Source: JBGTKH01 sp041744735
GTDB taxonomy: Bacteria > Planctomycetota > Planctomycetia > Pirellulales > Pirellulaceae
Assembly: GCA_041744735.1 (NCBI GenBank)
Contig: JBGTKH010000626.1
Span: forward strand, 1 to 19,386
DNA length: 19,386 nt
Direction: 5' to 3'
Part shown: one piece after another, positions 9,501 to 15,707 of the stretch
Position numbering within the stretch: position 1 is the first letter of the stretch
Layout: every line of letters starts with the position of its first letter
The notes under the pieces: model-generated
Told to the model about the DNA's origin: nothing
Seen by the model: only the letters and a program-made list of their open reading frames with translations
Databases searched by the model: none
Made by a program: the position numbers and the translations under genes

Positions 9501-10735
9501 GCAGCAGCCTGATCGTTAGAGGAACGCAGGATCGGTTGCGAAGCGTTGCGATGCTGCTGCGCGATCTGCGCCTCGGGGGTTCGCCTGCCGAAACACCACC
9601 GCTCGAAAAACTGGTCGCCGCCCTGTCGAAGCCCGTCTCGCTGCATTGCCGCGCCGTGCGGCTCGGTGAGGTGGCCAACCTGCTGTCCATGCAAGTCGAA
9701 GTGCCTGTCTGGGTAGATTCGACGACTGCGTCCAGTGACTCGATCAATACGCACTGTTGGATCGACTGCGACATCGAAAACCGGCCGCTTGTCGAGGCCA
9801 TCAGATTGTTGACCATCGCCGATGGATCGCGTCCCGATCCGTTTCTCCCTAAGTTCCCGGAGTTGCCAAGTGCCGAGACGCTGGACAGCCAGCGGCGGCT
9901 GGACATCGTAGCCCGTGGTGAAGCATTGCTGATCACCGCGCGTGGATCACATGAAACCGCGGCGATGTTGCCGATCGTGAAGGTTTACAATGTCCGCGAT
10001 CTAATGGGCCGATTCCCAGATCTTGACGAACGACGGTTTGTCGAACTGGTCAGCTTGGTCGTCCCACCGTTGACTTGGGTGCGATCGGTAAGGCCCGTTG
10101 AAACTCTGGACGGCTGGGAAACGGTCTTCAACAGCGAGGCGACGATGGAGATGTTAGACGACCGGTTGGTCGTCCGGCAAATTCCGCCGAATCATCGAGC
10201 GGTCGAGAAGTTTTTACAGTGGCTGGCCGACGACGAGCACGGGCTGCCGCGTCCGGCGGAACTGGCGCGGAAGGAAAATCAGCAGGCCGTCGAACGGCTG
10301 GTGGCCGCGATTCGCACGACCCATGATCCGTTGGTCCGATCCTATGGAGTGGCGCTGCTGTCGACGTTGGACATTCCGGCGCCCGATGTGACCGCATTGC
10401 TCGTCGACGTGATGTCCGGCAGCGAAGCTCACGCGGCACTCATCCGCGCGTTGGACATGAACGATTGGAAAGTGTTTCCACGGGTGCTCGACGAACTCGA
10501 CAGACTCGGTCCGCCCGCCGTCGTTGTGGTGCCTCAATTGCTAGACCGGCTAACGATCAACTACTCCGAGGAAAACCAAGTGAACATGGCGGTGCTCGCG
10601 GCCGTGGATCCTCGATTTTGGCACACCCGCGAGGTGCTCAAGCAATGGGACAACGACGCGGATGCTCAACGGCGCGACCGCGCCGTGGAAGTCCGGGCGA
10701 TGTTGCGAAAACAGTTTCCTGATGCAATGGACTAG
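6599..10735 (+). CDS. Giant membrane-anchored protein with six STN-like modules and HEAT-like C-terminus (paralogue 2)
   Basis: The protein has 1378 residues and is colinear with its upstream neighbour; 62 of 106 residues match across the start of module 1, counted by eye. It has an N-terminal anchor (MRKWYAALAVVVLLTGLAAV), a Pro-rich linker, then modules at about 46-214, 235-403, 420-593, 611-779, 800-994 and 1000-1216. The second half-unit is best seen in module 4 (TWDDVGGPGG, LPGVLFVSNT). Module 6 keeps an STN-like half (VRLGEVANLLSMQVEVPVWV) that paralogue 1 has lost. The C-terminal ~160 residues are HEAT-like and end ...RDRAVEVRAMLRKQF, matching RDRAVQIETLLLERR of paralogue 1. No enzyme motif is visible. 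It is probably an envelope scaffold or protein-binding surface; being a divergent tandem copy suggests subfunctionalisation. Family call good, function unknown. Confidence 0.85.
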   Translation: MRKWYAALAVVVLLTGLAAVWQFVYHGVSPRLIISPPPVERPPPAALDELAAVDVTKLPLRDVLEVLARQHDVNIVLDAAALKDRYLTGDELVTCHLSGVSLRSMLNMLVGQVDPALFIATRDGEILVTTRSHWSWTLNNHVSRVHLLAPLLAGPRELDEAALVTVVKRTIAPLTWSDVGGAGVIEVLPGALVVSQTPDVQEQIADLLRVLAELSHRDSFTSLPIADPAAEQNAAVLRALDSPANIQVANMPLSTFARELSDQHGITIWIDETALQTFDISRDKPVTYTLTNLSLCSALKSLLRELELSFVVQDGILVITTPEKAHEKLTLRAYPVADLVPSSLGVDGDSLTQTVKVSVASYPWVDAGGLGWIAYYPGVLVVAQTWEVHKQLERALGELRQAVHHAAAPNPPSAESAALQWIEAALRKRISVNYVDVPLNAAIEGLADRAGVNIQIGIVALGSAGISLDKPVTFSASDEPLWAALSSLLQPLELTFCTRDEVLLVTTPEDAERETLARFYRLRSFPRGDPWRYTARELADLIPAVVAPQTWPDGTGPGPVEVLGDVLVVPQMEAQLRRIEALLAALDRLRADPAATEPIDIEPFADDFTAALFRALQQPAKIDVTGVPLDALTRRLSEQYRVPIRIDERALTGEGIVAGTPITDSIDGVSLHSALQLLLAHLELTAVVRDGAIWITAATSAEHALHLRVYPVRDLCPPDSDRDTRHLAELIKSSILARTWDDVGGPGGVYDLPGVLFVSNTLPVHRGIENLLTALRRQKLAPHDLTPIEIRDTACANDERISAALKKSIAVSFDHVPLEDALRQLSEQHQVPIHIDRHALTDVGIDSRSPVSAKLTDVNLGTALECLLRNINLSYSLQFGTLLVEPAEQTDQRTILRVNSVADVQEPVQTVPGDVLDRTLEELAARNAPARGFGGPVETPPESALHKAVEMCLLGPDRTSDQRAVEFGSSLIVRGTQDRLRSVAMLLRDLRLGGSPAETPPLEKLVAALSKPVSLHCRAVRLGEVANLLSMQVEVPVWVDSTTASSDSINTHCWIDCDIENRPLVEAIRLLTIADGSRPDPFLPKFPELPSAETLDSQRRLDIVARGEALLITARGSHETAAMLPIVKVYNVRDLMGRFPDLDERRFVELVSLVVPPLTWVRSVRPVETLDGWETVFNSEATMEMLDDRLVVRQIPPNHRAVEKFLQWLADDEHGLPRPAELARKENQQAVERLVAAIRTTHDPLVRSYGVALLSTLDIPAPDVTALLVDVMSGSEAHAALIRALDMNDWKVFPRVLDELDRLGPPAVVVVPQLLDRLTINYSEENQVNMAVLAAVDPRFWHTREVLKQWDNDADAQRRDRAVEVRAMLRKQFPDAMD

Positions 10736-10757
10736 CGCGGCCTAGCCGCAGTCAATG

Positions 10758-10830
10758 GCGAACGGCCGGCGTTAGCCGGCTGGTTGGAACGCAAGCGGCC
10801 GCCACCAGCCGGCTGACGCCGGCCGTTCGC
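10758..10830. repeat. Long GC-rich inverted repeat, possibly acting as terminator
   Basis: The arms at 10758-10784 and 10804-10830 match at 26 of 27 positions (the one difference is a G-U pair) around a 19-nt loop. The arms contain GCCGGC tandem motifs. TTTTT follows at 10838-10842, eight bases after the stem, so an imperfect intrinsic terminator for the upstream gene is possible. The form also fits a dispersed intergenic repeat of planctomycetes (recollection, not verified). Confidence 0.65.
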
Positions 10831-10856
10831 TGAGAGATTTTTAAAAGGGACATGAG

Positions 10857-12239
10857 ATGGCTGACTCATCCGTTGGACCGAAACCACGCCGGCGGCGCCG
10901 TTGGCTGCAGTTCAGCTTGCGGTCGCTGCTGCTGCTGACGACCCTGGCCGCGGTGGGCACGTGGTGGTATCTGCGTCCCGAGCCGCTCGAGCGGCAGTTG
11001 CCGGACGGGATGAAGCTGCGGGCGCCGGTCGTAGTGATCGAGAACGAGAAGACCAAGGAAAAGGTCTCGAAGAATCACGGGCCGTTTGTGGTGCTGGATC
11101 GACATGGCCGAACGTTGGTCAAGGGGTTCTACGACAACGATCAACCGGCCGGCCAATGGGCCTACTATCATCTGGACGGCCGCAAGGCGTTGGCCGGTCC
11201 GTGCGTCGAAGGTTGCCGCACGGGTGTCTGGACTGCGTGGGACGAGAGCGGCCGAAAGCAGGCGGACGTCGAACATGGCGAACCCGTGGTCGCCTTCTTC
11301 AGTGGCAAGTCAATCCTGAATTCAGGCGGCATAGGCGGCGGACTTCCGAAAGTCGCCGTCCGGCAAGGCGCGTCACGCGAGTGGTGGGACAACGGCCAGC
11401 CGCGTTCTCTAGGCCCCTTTCAACAAGATCGCGGACACGGCTCGTGGACGTTTTGGAATCGCGACGGTGTGAAAACCGCCGAGGGCGAACTGCGCAACGG
11501 TGTGCGTCATGGCCAATGGACGATGCCCGGCGAGAAGAGCCAACCGCCGCGCGTGGTGCAATACGTTCACGGCCGAGAAGTGCTGAAGCTCGAAAAGCTG
11601 TTGGCCGAACTAGAAAGTCAACTGCAGTCGGATGATTGGCACGTGCGACATGACGCGGTGACGGCGCTTTCCGGCATTGGCCGCGAGGGTGTGCCGCTGT
11701 TGCTCAAGGCGCTGCAGGCCGGCGACGCCGAATTGCGGCTGTCGGCATTGGAGTCGCTGGCCCAGCTTGGCCCGGATGCCAAGAGTGCGCTGGTGGACAT
11801 TGAATCGCTCACTCGCCACGCGGATGCGTCCGTTCGCTTCGAGGCACTGCTGGCCGTGTTCAACATCGCCGAGGACCGCCGCGGAGACGTTTTCAAGCAA
11901 CTCGTGACACGCGTGTCGTCGAGCAATGCGAACGAGCAGACGTTGCAAGTCGAGCGGCTCGCACAACTCGGCTCGCCCCTGCTGCCCATTCTGGAAGTGA
12001 CGCTCCAGCACGGCGACGCGCCCGCAAAGTACCTGACGCTGGCCGTGATCGCGAAAATGCTCGAGGACGCGGCTTACGGTTTGTATCAACCTAAAGATTC
12101 GATCACGGTCCAGATGGCCAGCGTCTTGTTGACGGCTGCGCAGGAGGACGCCGATCCGCGCGTGTCGTCGTCGGCCAAGTTCATCCTGGATAACCCACCG
12201 ATGCAGCCCATGGGCGGAATTAGCGGCGGCTTTTTCTAA
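10857..12239 (+). CDS. Membrane-anchored MORN-like and HEAT-repeat protein
   Basis: The protein has 460 residues. ATG 10857 is preceded by AAGGGA (10845-10850) at a 6-nt spacing. Residues 10-15 are RPRRRR-type basic, followed by WLQFSLRSLLLLTTLAAVGTWWYL (split here: QFSLRSLLLL is residues 18-27), a signal-anchor type I associate with many planctomycete proteins. Residues ~85-225 contain repeated G.W..W...G units (PAGQWAYYHLDGRK, RTGVWTAWDESGRK, GHGSWTFWNRDG, RHGQWTM) typical of MORN-like/YwqK-type repeats. Residues ~245-440 are HEAT-like helical pairs (VRHDAVTALSGIG, LRLSALESLAQLGPDA, VRFEALLAVFNIAED). The protein ends in a Gly-rich tail. Such repeats usually bind proteins or membranes; no catalytic motif is visible. 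It shares a HEAT C-terminus with the two giant proteins upstream, so a common envelope role is possible. It converges with the toxin-like cluster, 42 nt apart. Confidence 0.85.
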   Translation: MADSSVGPKPRRRRRWLQFSLRSLLLLTTLAAVGTWWYLRPEPLERQLPDGMKLRAPVVVIENEKTKEKVSKNHGPFVVLDRHGRTLVKGFYDNDQPAGQWAYYHLDGRKALAGPCVEGCRTGVWTAWDESGRKQADVEHGEPVVAFFSGKSILNSGGIGGGLPKVAVRQGASREWWDNGQPRSLGPFQQDRGHGSWTFWNRDGVKTAEGELRNGVRHGQWTMPGEKSQPPRVVQYVHGREVLKLEKLLAELESQLQSDDWHVRHDAVTALSGIGREGVPLLLKALQAGDAELRLSALESLAQLGPDAKSALVDIESLTRHADASVRFEALLAVFNIAEDRRGDVFKQLVTRVSSSNANEQTLQVERLAQLGSPLLPILEVTLQHGDAPAKYLTLAVIAKMLEDAAYGLYQPKDSITVQMASVLLTAAQEDADPRVSSSAKFILDNPPMQPMGGISGGFF

Positions 12240-12281
12240 ACTACGGACAAAGGGTTGTCATAAGGCGACGGTAAAAGCCAA

Positions 12282-13151
12282 TTAAAGACTTGTCCCTCCG
12301 CCAAAGTGAGCTTCGGCGAACGCACAAGCGTCATTCCAAAAGGTGATCCCGCGTTCGACATCGAGCGACTGGATAAACGAGCCAAGCTGGCTGGCTGACG
12401 CCTCATTGATCGCGGTAATTGTGTCGTTGAACTCAGTGGTCTGACCGACGAAAACTCCCTGGAGCTGGCTGAGCGACTCGGTGGCCTGTGGGCCGAGTGA
12501 AATCGCCGTCGCGATGTTTGATTGGATTGCATCTAACTGCGCCTTCATCTGGACGGTAATTTGCTCCAGGACCTTGACGATCGCGTCACCGCCAAATCCC
12601 TGCGAGTATTTTATGACGTCCTGCTTATAGTTCGCTTCCAAACTAGTGAGGGCGGAGGCGATCGCGCTGGAACCCTGCGTCAAAGCTTCACCATCTCCGG
12701 ACATTTCGTCCACAAAAGTCGCGGTGGGTCCTGGGAATATTGAAAGAAATTTGTTCAACCCGTTAAGCATGTCATGCACATTGCCGAGGCTCGCTATGAC
12801 AGTCTGCTTTTGCGCATCGGAAGCTGGCTTCCCATCAAGATCGTTCAGGACGCCCTGAACTGTCGACAACTGATTAACGATTCCGTCGTTACCGGTTGCG
12901 GCTGCTTTAAGGACCGTTGGGAAAACCCCCAGGGCGCCCACATTGCTCTGAAAAGTCTGACAGTGCTGTTGCGCGGTCGCGAGCGCTCCCTGCACGCCCA
13001 ATCCGCTCAAGGGATCCCAGCTCCCTCCGTCGCCAATCGGCTGAGGCCCGAGCGTAATGCCAAGGACGGCCTGCACATACGGGGTTATCGCGCCGAAACT
13101 TGTCGCCAACTTCGAAATCGAAGCTTCGGCCGTGGCCAAATCGTATTTCAT
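12282..13151 (-). CDS. Third component of a putative tripartite alpha-helical pore-forming toxin (hydrophilic tip)
   Basis: The protein has 289 residues. The start is supported by AAAAGGA (13161-13167) nine bases upstream. It has no signal peptide and is almost entirely helical by composition. It shares with its two neighbours an N-terminal block (~20-85) and a C-terminal motif: SLDVERGITFWNDACAFAE (262-280) aligns with TLDIEFAMNAWNDLATLAS of the second gene. Where the other two have a long hydrophobic segment, this one has only a short Gly-containing turn (SQGFGGDAIV, 183-192) between two long helices. Family knowledge: HBL/NHE/Ahl/Smh/Mak systems combine subunits that insert in membranes with a hydrophilic-headed subunit. 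The assignment rests on pattern, size and three-gene arrangement, not on a search. Last gene of the set, 30 nt after the second. Confidence 0.6.
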   Translation of the reverse strand: MKYDLATAEASISKLATSFGAITPYVQAVLGITLGPQPIGDGGSWDPLSGLGVQGALATAQQHCQTFQSNVGALGVFPTVLKAAATGNDGIVNQLSTVQGVLNDLDGKPASDAQKQTVIASLGNVHDMLNGLNKFLSIFPGPTATFVDEMSGDGEALTQGSSAIASALTSLEANYKQDVIKYSQGFGGDAIVKVLEQITVQMKAQLDAIQSNIATAISLGPQATESLSQLQGVFVGQTTEFNDTITAINEASASQLGSFIQSLDVERGITFWNDACAFAEAHFGGGTSL

Positions 13152-13181
13152 AAGCGAATTTCCTTTTGATCCGCGAGGTCT

Positions 13182-14306
13182 CTACGTAGTCGATGGCGGC
13201 GTCAAGGTCTGCTGATTCTTGGTCATATTGAGAATACTCGATGCAAGAGTTGCGAGATCGTTCCAGGCGTTCATTGCGAATTCGATATCGAGTGTCTCAA
13301 GATAGGCCAGGGTGGTTCCGGAATCCGCCTTTGTCAGTTTAGTGACAGCGGTTGCTGCGTCGCCTCGCAAAGACACCAGCAGATCCTTCAAGCTTCCCAC
13401 GGCAAGTTGCGCGTTCACATTCTGTTCTGACAACGAACCCAGCGCGTGGATCACGCCGTTCAAAGCAGTGATCTGTTGTTCCTCTGTACTCTGCTTTGCC
13501 TGATCGGCTTGAAGTTTCGCCGTCGCCTCTTTCACCTGGTCACTGTAAACGACGGTTGCAGCTATCGAGCCGCCAAGGCCGACGACGCCCGTGAATGTTA
13601 CCACGAGTGAGGCACCGCCTGTTTCCGGCGCCAAGGCAATGCCGACGATGGCCACGAAGATACTGGCACCGATTCCGATCTCCGCTAATTCGATGTCGTG
13701 ATCCCACACCTTGATCTCTCCGATCAGAGTCTTGATTTTGCCTTTCAAGGTGGTGTAGGCATCTGTGTGGAGGATACCAACTTCTTTTGCCGCACCCTGT
13801 TGGCCCGTGGTCAGGCTCGTATTGTCGGTTTGAAGGTTGGTCGTAAACGTTTTGAGGTCGTTGACACATCCCCAAATCGTCGGACTGGCAGGATTGTTGG
13901 GCGGCAGGTTCGAATCGGTCTCTTTGCCCAGAACTATCTCGACCTGTTGCTGGACGGCTTGGAAACACTGAACGATGTCACTGATCTGAGTCGCTGTTAA
14001 TATCTGGCCAGGTTTCAAGGTAGCCACGATGGCTTGCACGGCAGACATCGAGCCATACTGCGTCTGACCGCAATTCTGAATGGCCTCAGGAACGGCGGAC
14101 CAACAATCAGGCCCGATGTTGTTCAAGAATTGATCGGCGTGCTGCTGTGCTACTCCGAGGTTCTGCATGAACGGCGCATACCAAGCGCCCTCGGTACCTA
14201 GTGCCGGCACGTGGGTGTTTGTGATCGCAGCGCAGTAGGCCATGATTTTCGAGTTGGCATTAACGTGATCAGCGAGATGTTGCTTGGCTTTTGTTGCGTC
14301 GATCAT
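13182..14306 (-). CDS. Second component of a putative tripartite alpha-helical pore-forming toxin (large hydrophobic head)
   Basis: The protein has 374 residues. AAAGGGA (14314-14320) lies 7 nt before the ATG. It has no signal peptide. The N-terminal helical block (~10-170) includes NTHVPALG, then WYAPFMQNL, then A..HADQFLNNIGP, corresponding to the A..A..W pattern of HBL/NHE-type subunits. Two coiled-coil-like helices (~170-207 and 254-300) flank a ~45-residue hydrophobic, Gly/Ala/Val-rich segment (208-253: IGIGASIFVAIVG..., VVTFTGVVGLGGSIAA), the typical membrane-inserting head. The C-terminus carries AWNDLATLAS (347-356) shared with the neighbours. It has five Cys (25, 68, 79, 114, 147), all in the N-terminal half. 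Alternative readings: XaxA/YaxA- or Cry6-like subunits of the same fold superfamily, or an unrelated helical membrane protein. The gene looks less GC-rich than the flanks. Confidence 0.65.
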   Translation of the reverse strand: MIDATKAKQHLADHVNANSKIMAYCAAITNTHVPALGTEGAWYAPFMQNLGVAQQHADQFLNNIGPDCWSAVPEAIQNCGQTQYGSMSAVQAIVATLKPGQILTATQISDIVQCFQAVQQQVEIVLGKETDSNLPPNNPASPTIWGCVNDLKTFTTNLQTDNTSLTTGQQGAAKEVGILHTDAYTTLKGKIKTLIGEIKVWDHDIELAEIGIGASIFVAIVGIALAPETGGASLVVTFTGVVGLGGSIAATVVYSDQVKEATAKLQADQAKQSTEEQQITALNGVIHALGSLSEQNVNAQLAVGSLKDLLVSLRGDAATAVTKLTKADSGTTLAYLETLDIEFAMNAWNDLATLASSILNMTKNQQTLTPPSTT

Positions 14307-14361
14307 GGTTGGTTCCCTTTGAGTTTGTTCTAGTGCTTTGTCACAGCTTGGTGTTCGGTTT

Positions 14362-14438
14362 GGGTGGCTGGGGTCGAGACTTCGAGCCCCCAGCGAAACT
14401 GGCCTTCCGGGGGCTCGATGACTCGACCCCGGCCACCC
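14362..14438. repeat. Large inverted repeat between the first and second toxin-like genes
   Basis: The arms at 14362-14391 and 14409-14438 match at 27 of 30 positions around a 17-nt loop, giving a very stable GC-rich stem in the transcript. It lies just 6 nt after the stop of the upstream gene (minus strand) and 55 nt before the next start. It may attenuate transcription or protect the upstream message; it may also simply be a dispersed palindrome inserted here. No T-run follows. Confidence 0.7.
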
Positions 14439-14444
14439 GAATCT

Positions 14445-15524
14445 TTAGTTGGTCGAGGAAATCGTGTAGGGTGTCAATTGAGAAACTACGGCGTTCTGAG
14501 TCTTTTCCGCAAACGCCTTGACCTGGTCCCATGCGTCTATGGCATCGGAAAGGTCCTGGAGATCTGGGATCTTGCTGATGTCGATCTGCGGCTGCGCCAA
14601 CACGACGAGCAGATAGGTCAAGCCATAGTTGGCGAACGACCACGTGTCGTCGAAGTCGTCAAATGTCGTTAGGGCGGACTCGATCCCTTTTGAGAGTTGT
14701 TCCAGGTTGGAACAGATGCCCTGCATCAAGCCGAGTTGCATTTGGTCGGCCGACAATTGCTTGTTGAGGGCTTCAATTTGATTGAGATCCGAAATGACGC
14801 GATCTTCGGTTTCAGCGTCGATGGCAAAGTCGACGCCGATCCCAAGCAGAGCGATGCCAAAGCCTACGGGATCGAACCCCGCGCTGAAAGCAAGGCCGAC
14901 CACCATGCCGATCATCGCGTTCTCGGTGTCTACCGTGGCATCGGTGGCAGACTGGCTGAGCGCGGCCAGAGAGATCTCGGCAGACTGGATTTGGGTCTGT
15001 ACCTGCTGTACCGCCGCACGATCCGCAGCTTCCGCCGGCAAAGCGGACTTCAGGGCCGTGTCGAGGGCGGCAAGGCTCTCTTGCATTTGAGTTTTGAACG
15101 CCGCCAGAGATTTCATCTCGGACTGCACGGTGGCGTTGTTTGTCGCCGTTTCCTGTTGCAGAGCCCCGATTGCCTCGGTCAAATCCTGCACTTGTTCGTC
15201 GGTTGGGATATTGTTTTGAGCGGCAATCTTGTCCAGGATCGGTTGCAAGGAAGCAGCGACAGTCTTGAAATCTTCGGCATACTCGATGAAAGGATCCGTC
15301 ATGCTGGCAAAAATTTTGCTGGGCATGTCGTTGTTCAGCCACGTTTCAGCATACTGCTTGCTGGACTGTAGCTTCGAGTGAATCTCCTCGTACCAATCCG
15401 GTGCTGGAGTCATGGGCGGCAGATGGGAGTTCACAAGGGTTGTCGCCCATGTAAACATCGCGTTCCGAGCGTTGAGGATTCCAGTGAGCTGTGCAATGAC
15501 GTCGCTGGGATTTGAGGCAAGCAT
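14445..15524 (-). CDS. First component of a putative tripartite alpha-helical pore-forming toxin (short hydrophobic head)
   Basis: The protein has 359 residues from MLASNPSD. The frame opens further, to an ATG at 15602 (385 aa), but the shorter start gives an N-terminus equal in length to the second component (32 versus 28 residues before NSHLP/NTHVP). Neither start has a clear Shine-Dalgarno. N-terminal signature: NSHLPPM, DWYEEIHSKLQ, QYAETWLNN, then FIEYAEDF, very close to the HBL/NHE layout of helix 1-2 (A..A..W, then I.Y...F). Long helices rich in Gln/Ala follow (~110-200), then a hydrophobic hairpin (203-236: AMIGMVVGLAF, VGFGIALLGIGVDFAI), another coiled-coil (238-285), and a C-terminal AWDQVKAFAE (331-340) shared with the other two. 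No signal peptide, so export would need a non-Sec route or lysis. Likely first gene of the operon. Confidence 0.65.
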   Translation of the reverse strand: MLASNPSDVIAQLTGILNARNAMFTWATTLVNSHLPPMTPAPDWYEEIHSKLQSSKQYAETWLNNDMPSKIFASMTDPFIEYAEDFKTVAASLQPILDKIAAQNNIPTDEQVQDLTEAIGALQQETATNNATVQSEMKSLAAFKTQMQESLAALDTALKSALPAEAADRAAVQQVQTQIQSAEISLAALSQSATDATVDTENAMIGMVVGLAFSAGFDPVGFGIALLGIGVDFAIDAETEDRVISDLNQIEALNKQLSADQMQLGLMQGICSNLEQLSKGIESALTTFDDFDDTWSFANYGLTYLLVVLAQPQIDISKIPDLQDLSDAIDAWDQVKAFAEKTQNAVVSQLTPYTISSTN

Positions 15525-15620
15525 TCTACGTTCTTTCGAGGAGACAATTACCGGAGAGCCGCTGTTGCGGCGATCGTCCAATGGATGATTGTTTGCCCGC
15601 ATGATTCGCTTTGCGCGACG

Positions 15621-15649
15621 AATATATCAGTCCGGGGGTGCGTCTGCAA
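15621..15649 (-). promoter_or_regulatory. Candidate sigma70-type promoter of the toxin-like operon
   Basis: On the minus strand TTGCAG (15649-15644) and TATATT (15626-15621) are separated by exactly 17 nt. Transcription would begin near 15614, giving a leader of about 90 nt to the preferred ATG at 15524. It lies in the gap between the MFS gene and the first toxin-like gene, suggesting the three genes are transcribed separately from the transporter. Motif match only. Confidence 0.4.
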
Positions 15650-15707
15650 CTACCGCCATGTGGGCCGCGTTCATGACGGTAAACATGCGACCGATGAAGT
15701 AGTCAGG

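Noticed and set aside
2425..10735. Secretin (type II/III secretion or pilus) genes
   Set aside because: STN-like units repeat many times, but no C-terminal secretin barrel or secretion neighbours are present.
14697..15371. Plus-strand open frame opposite toxin component 1
   Set aside because: Shadow: the minus frame shows conserved motifs shared with its neighbours, this one shows none.
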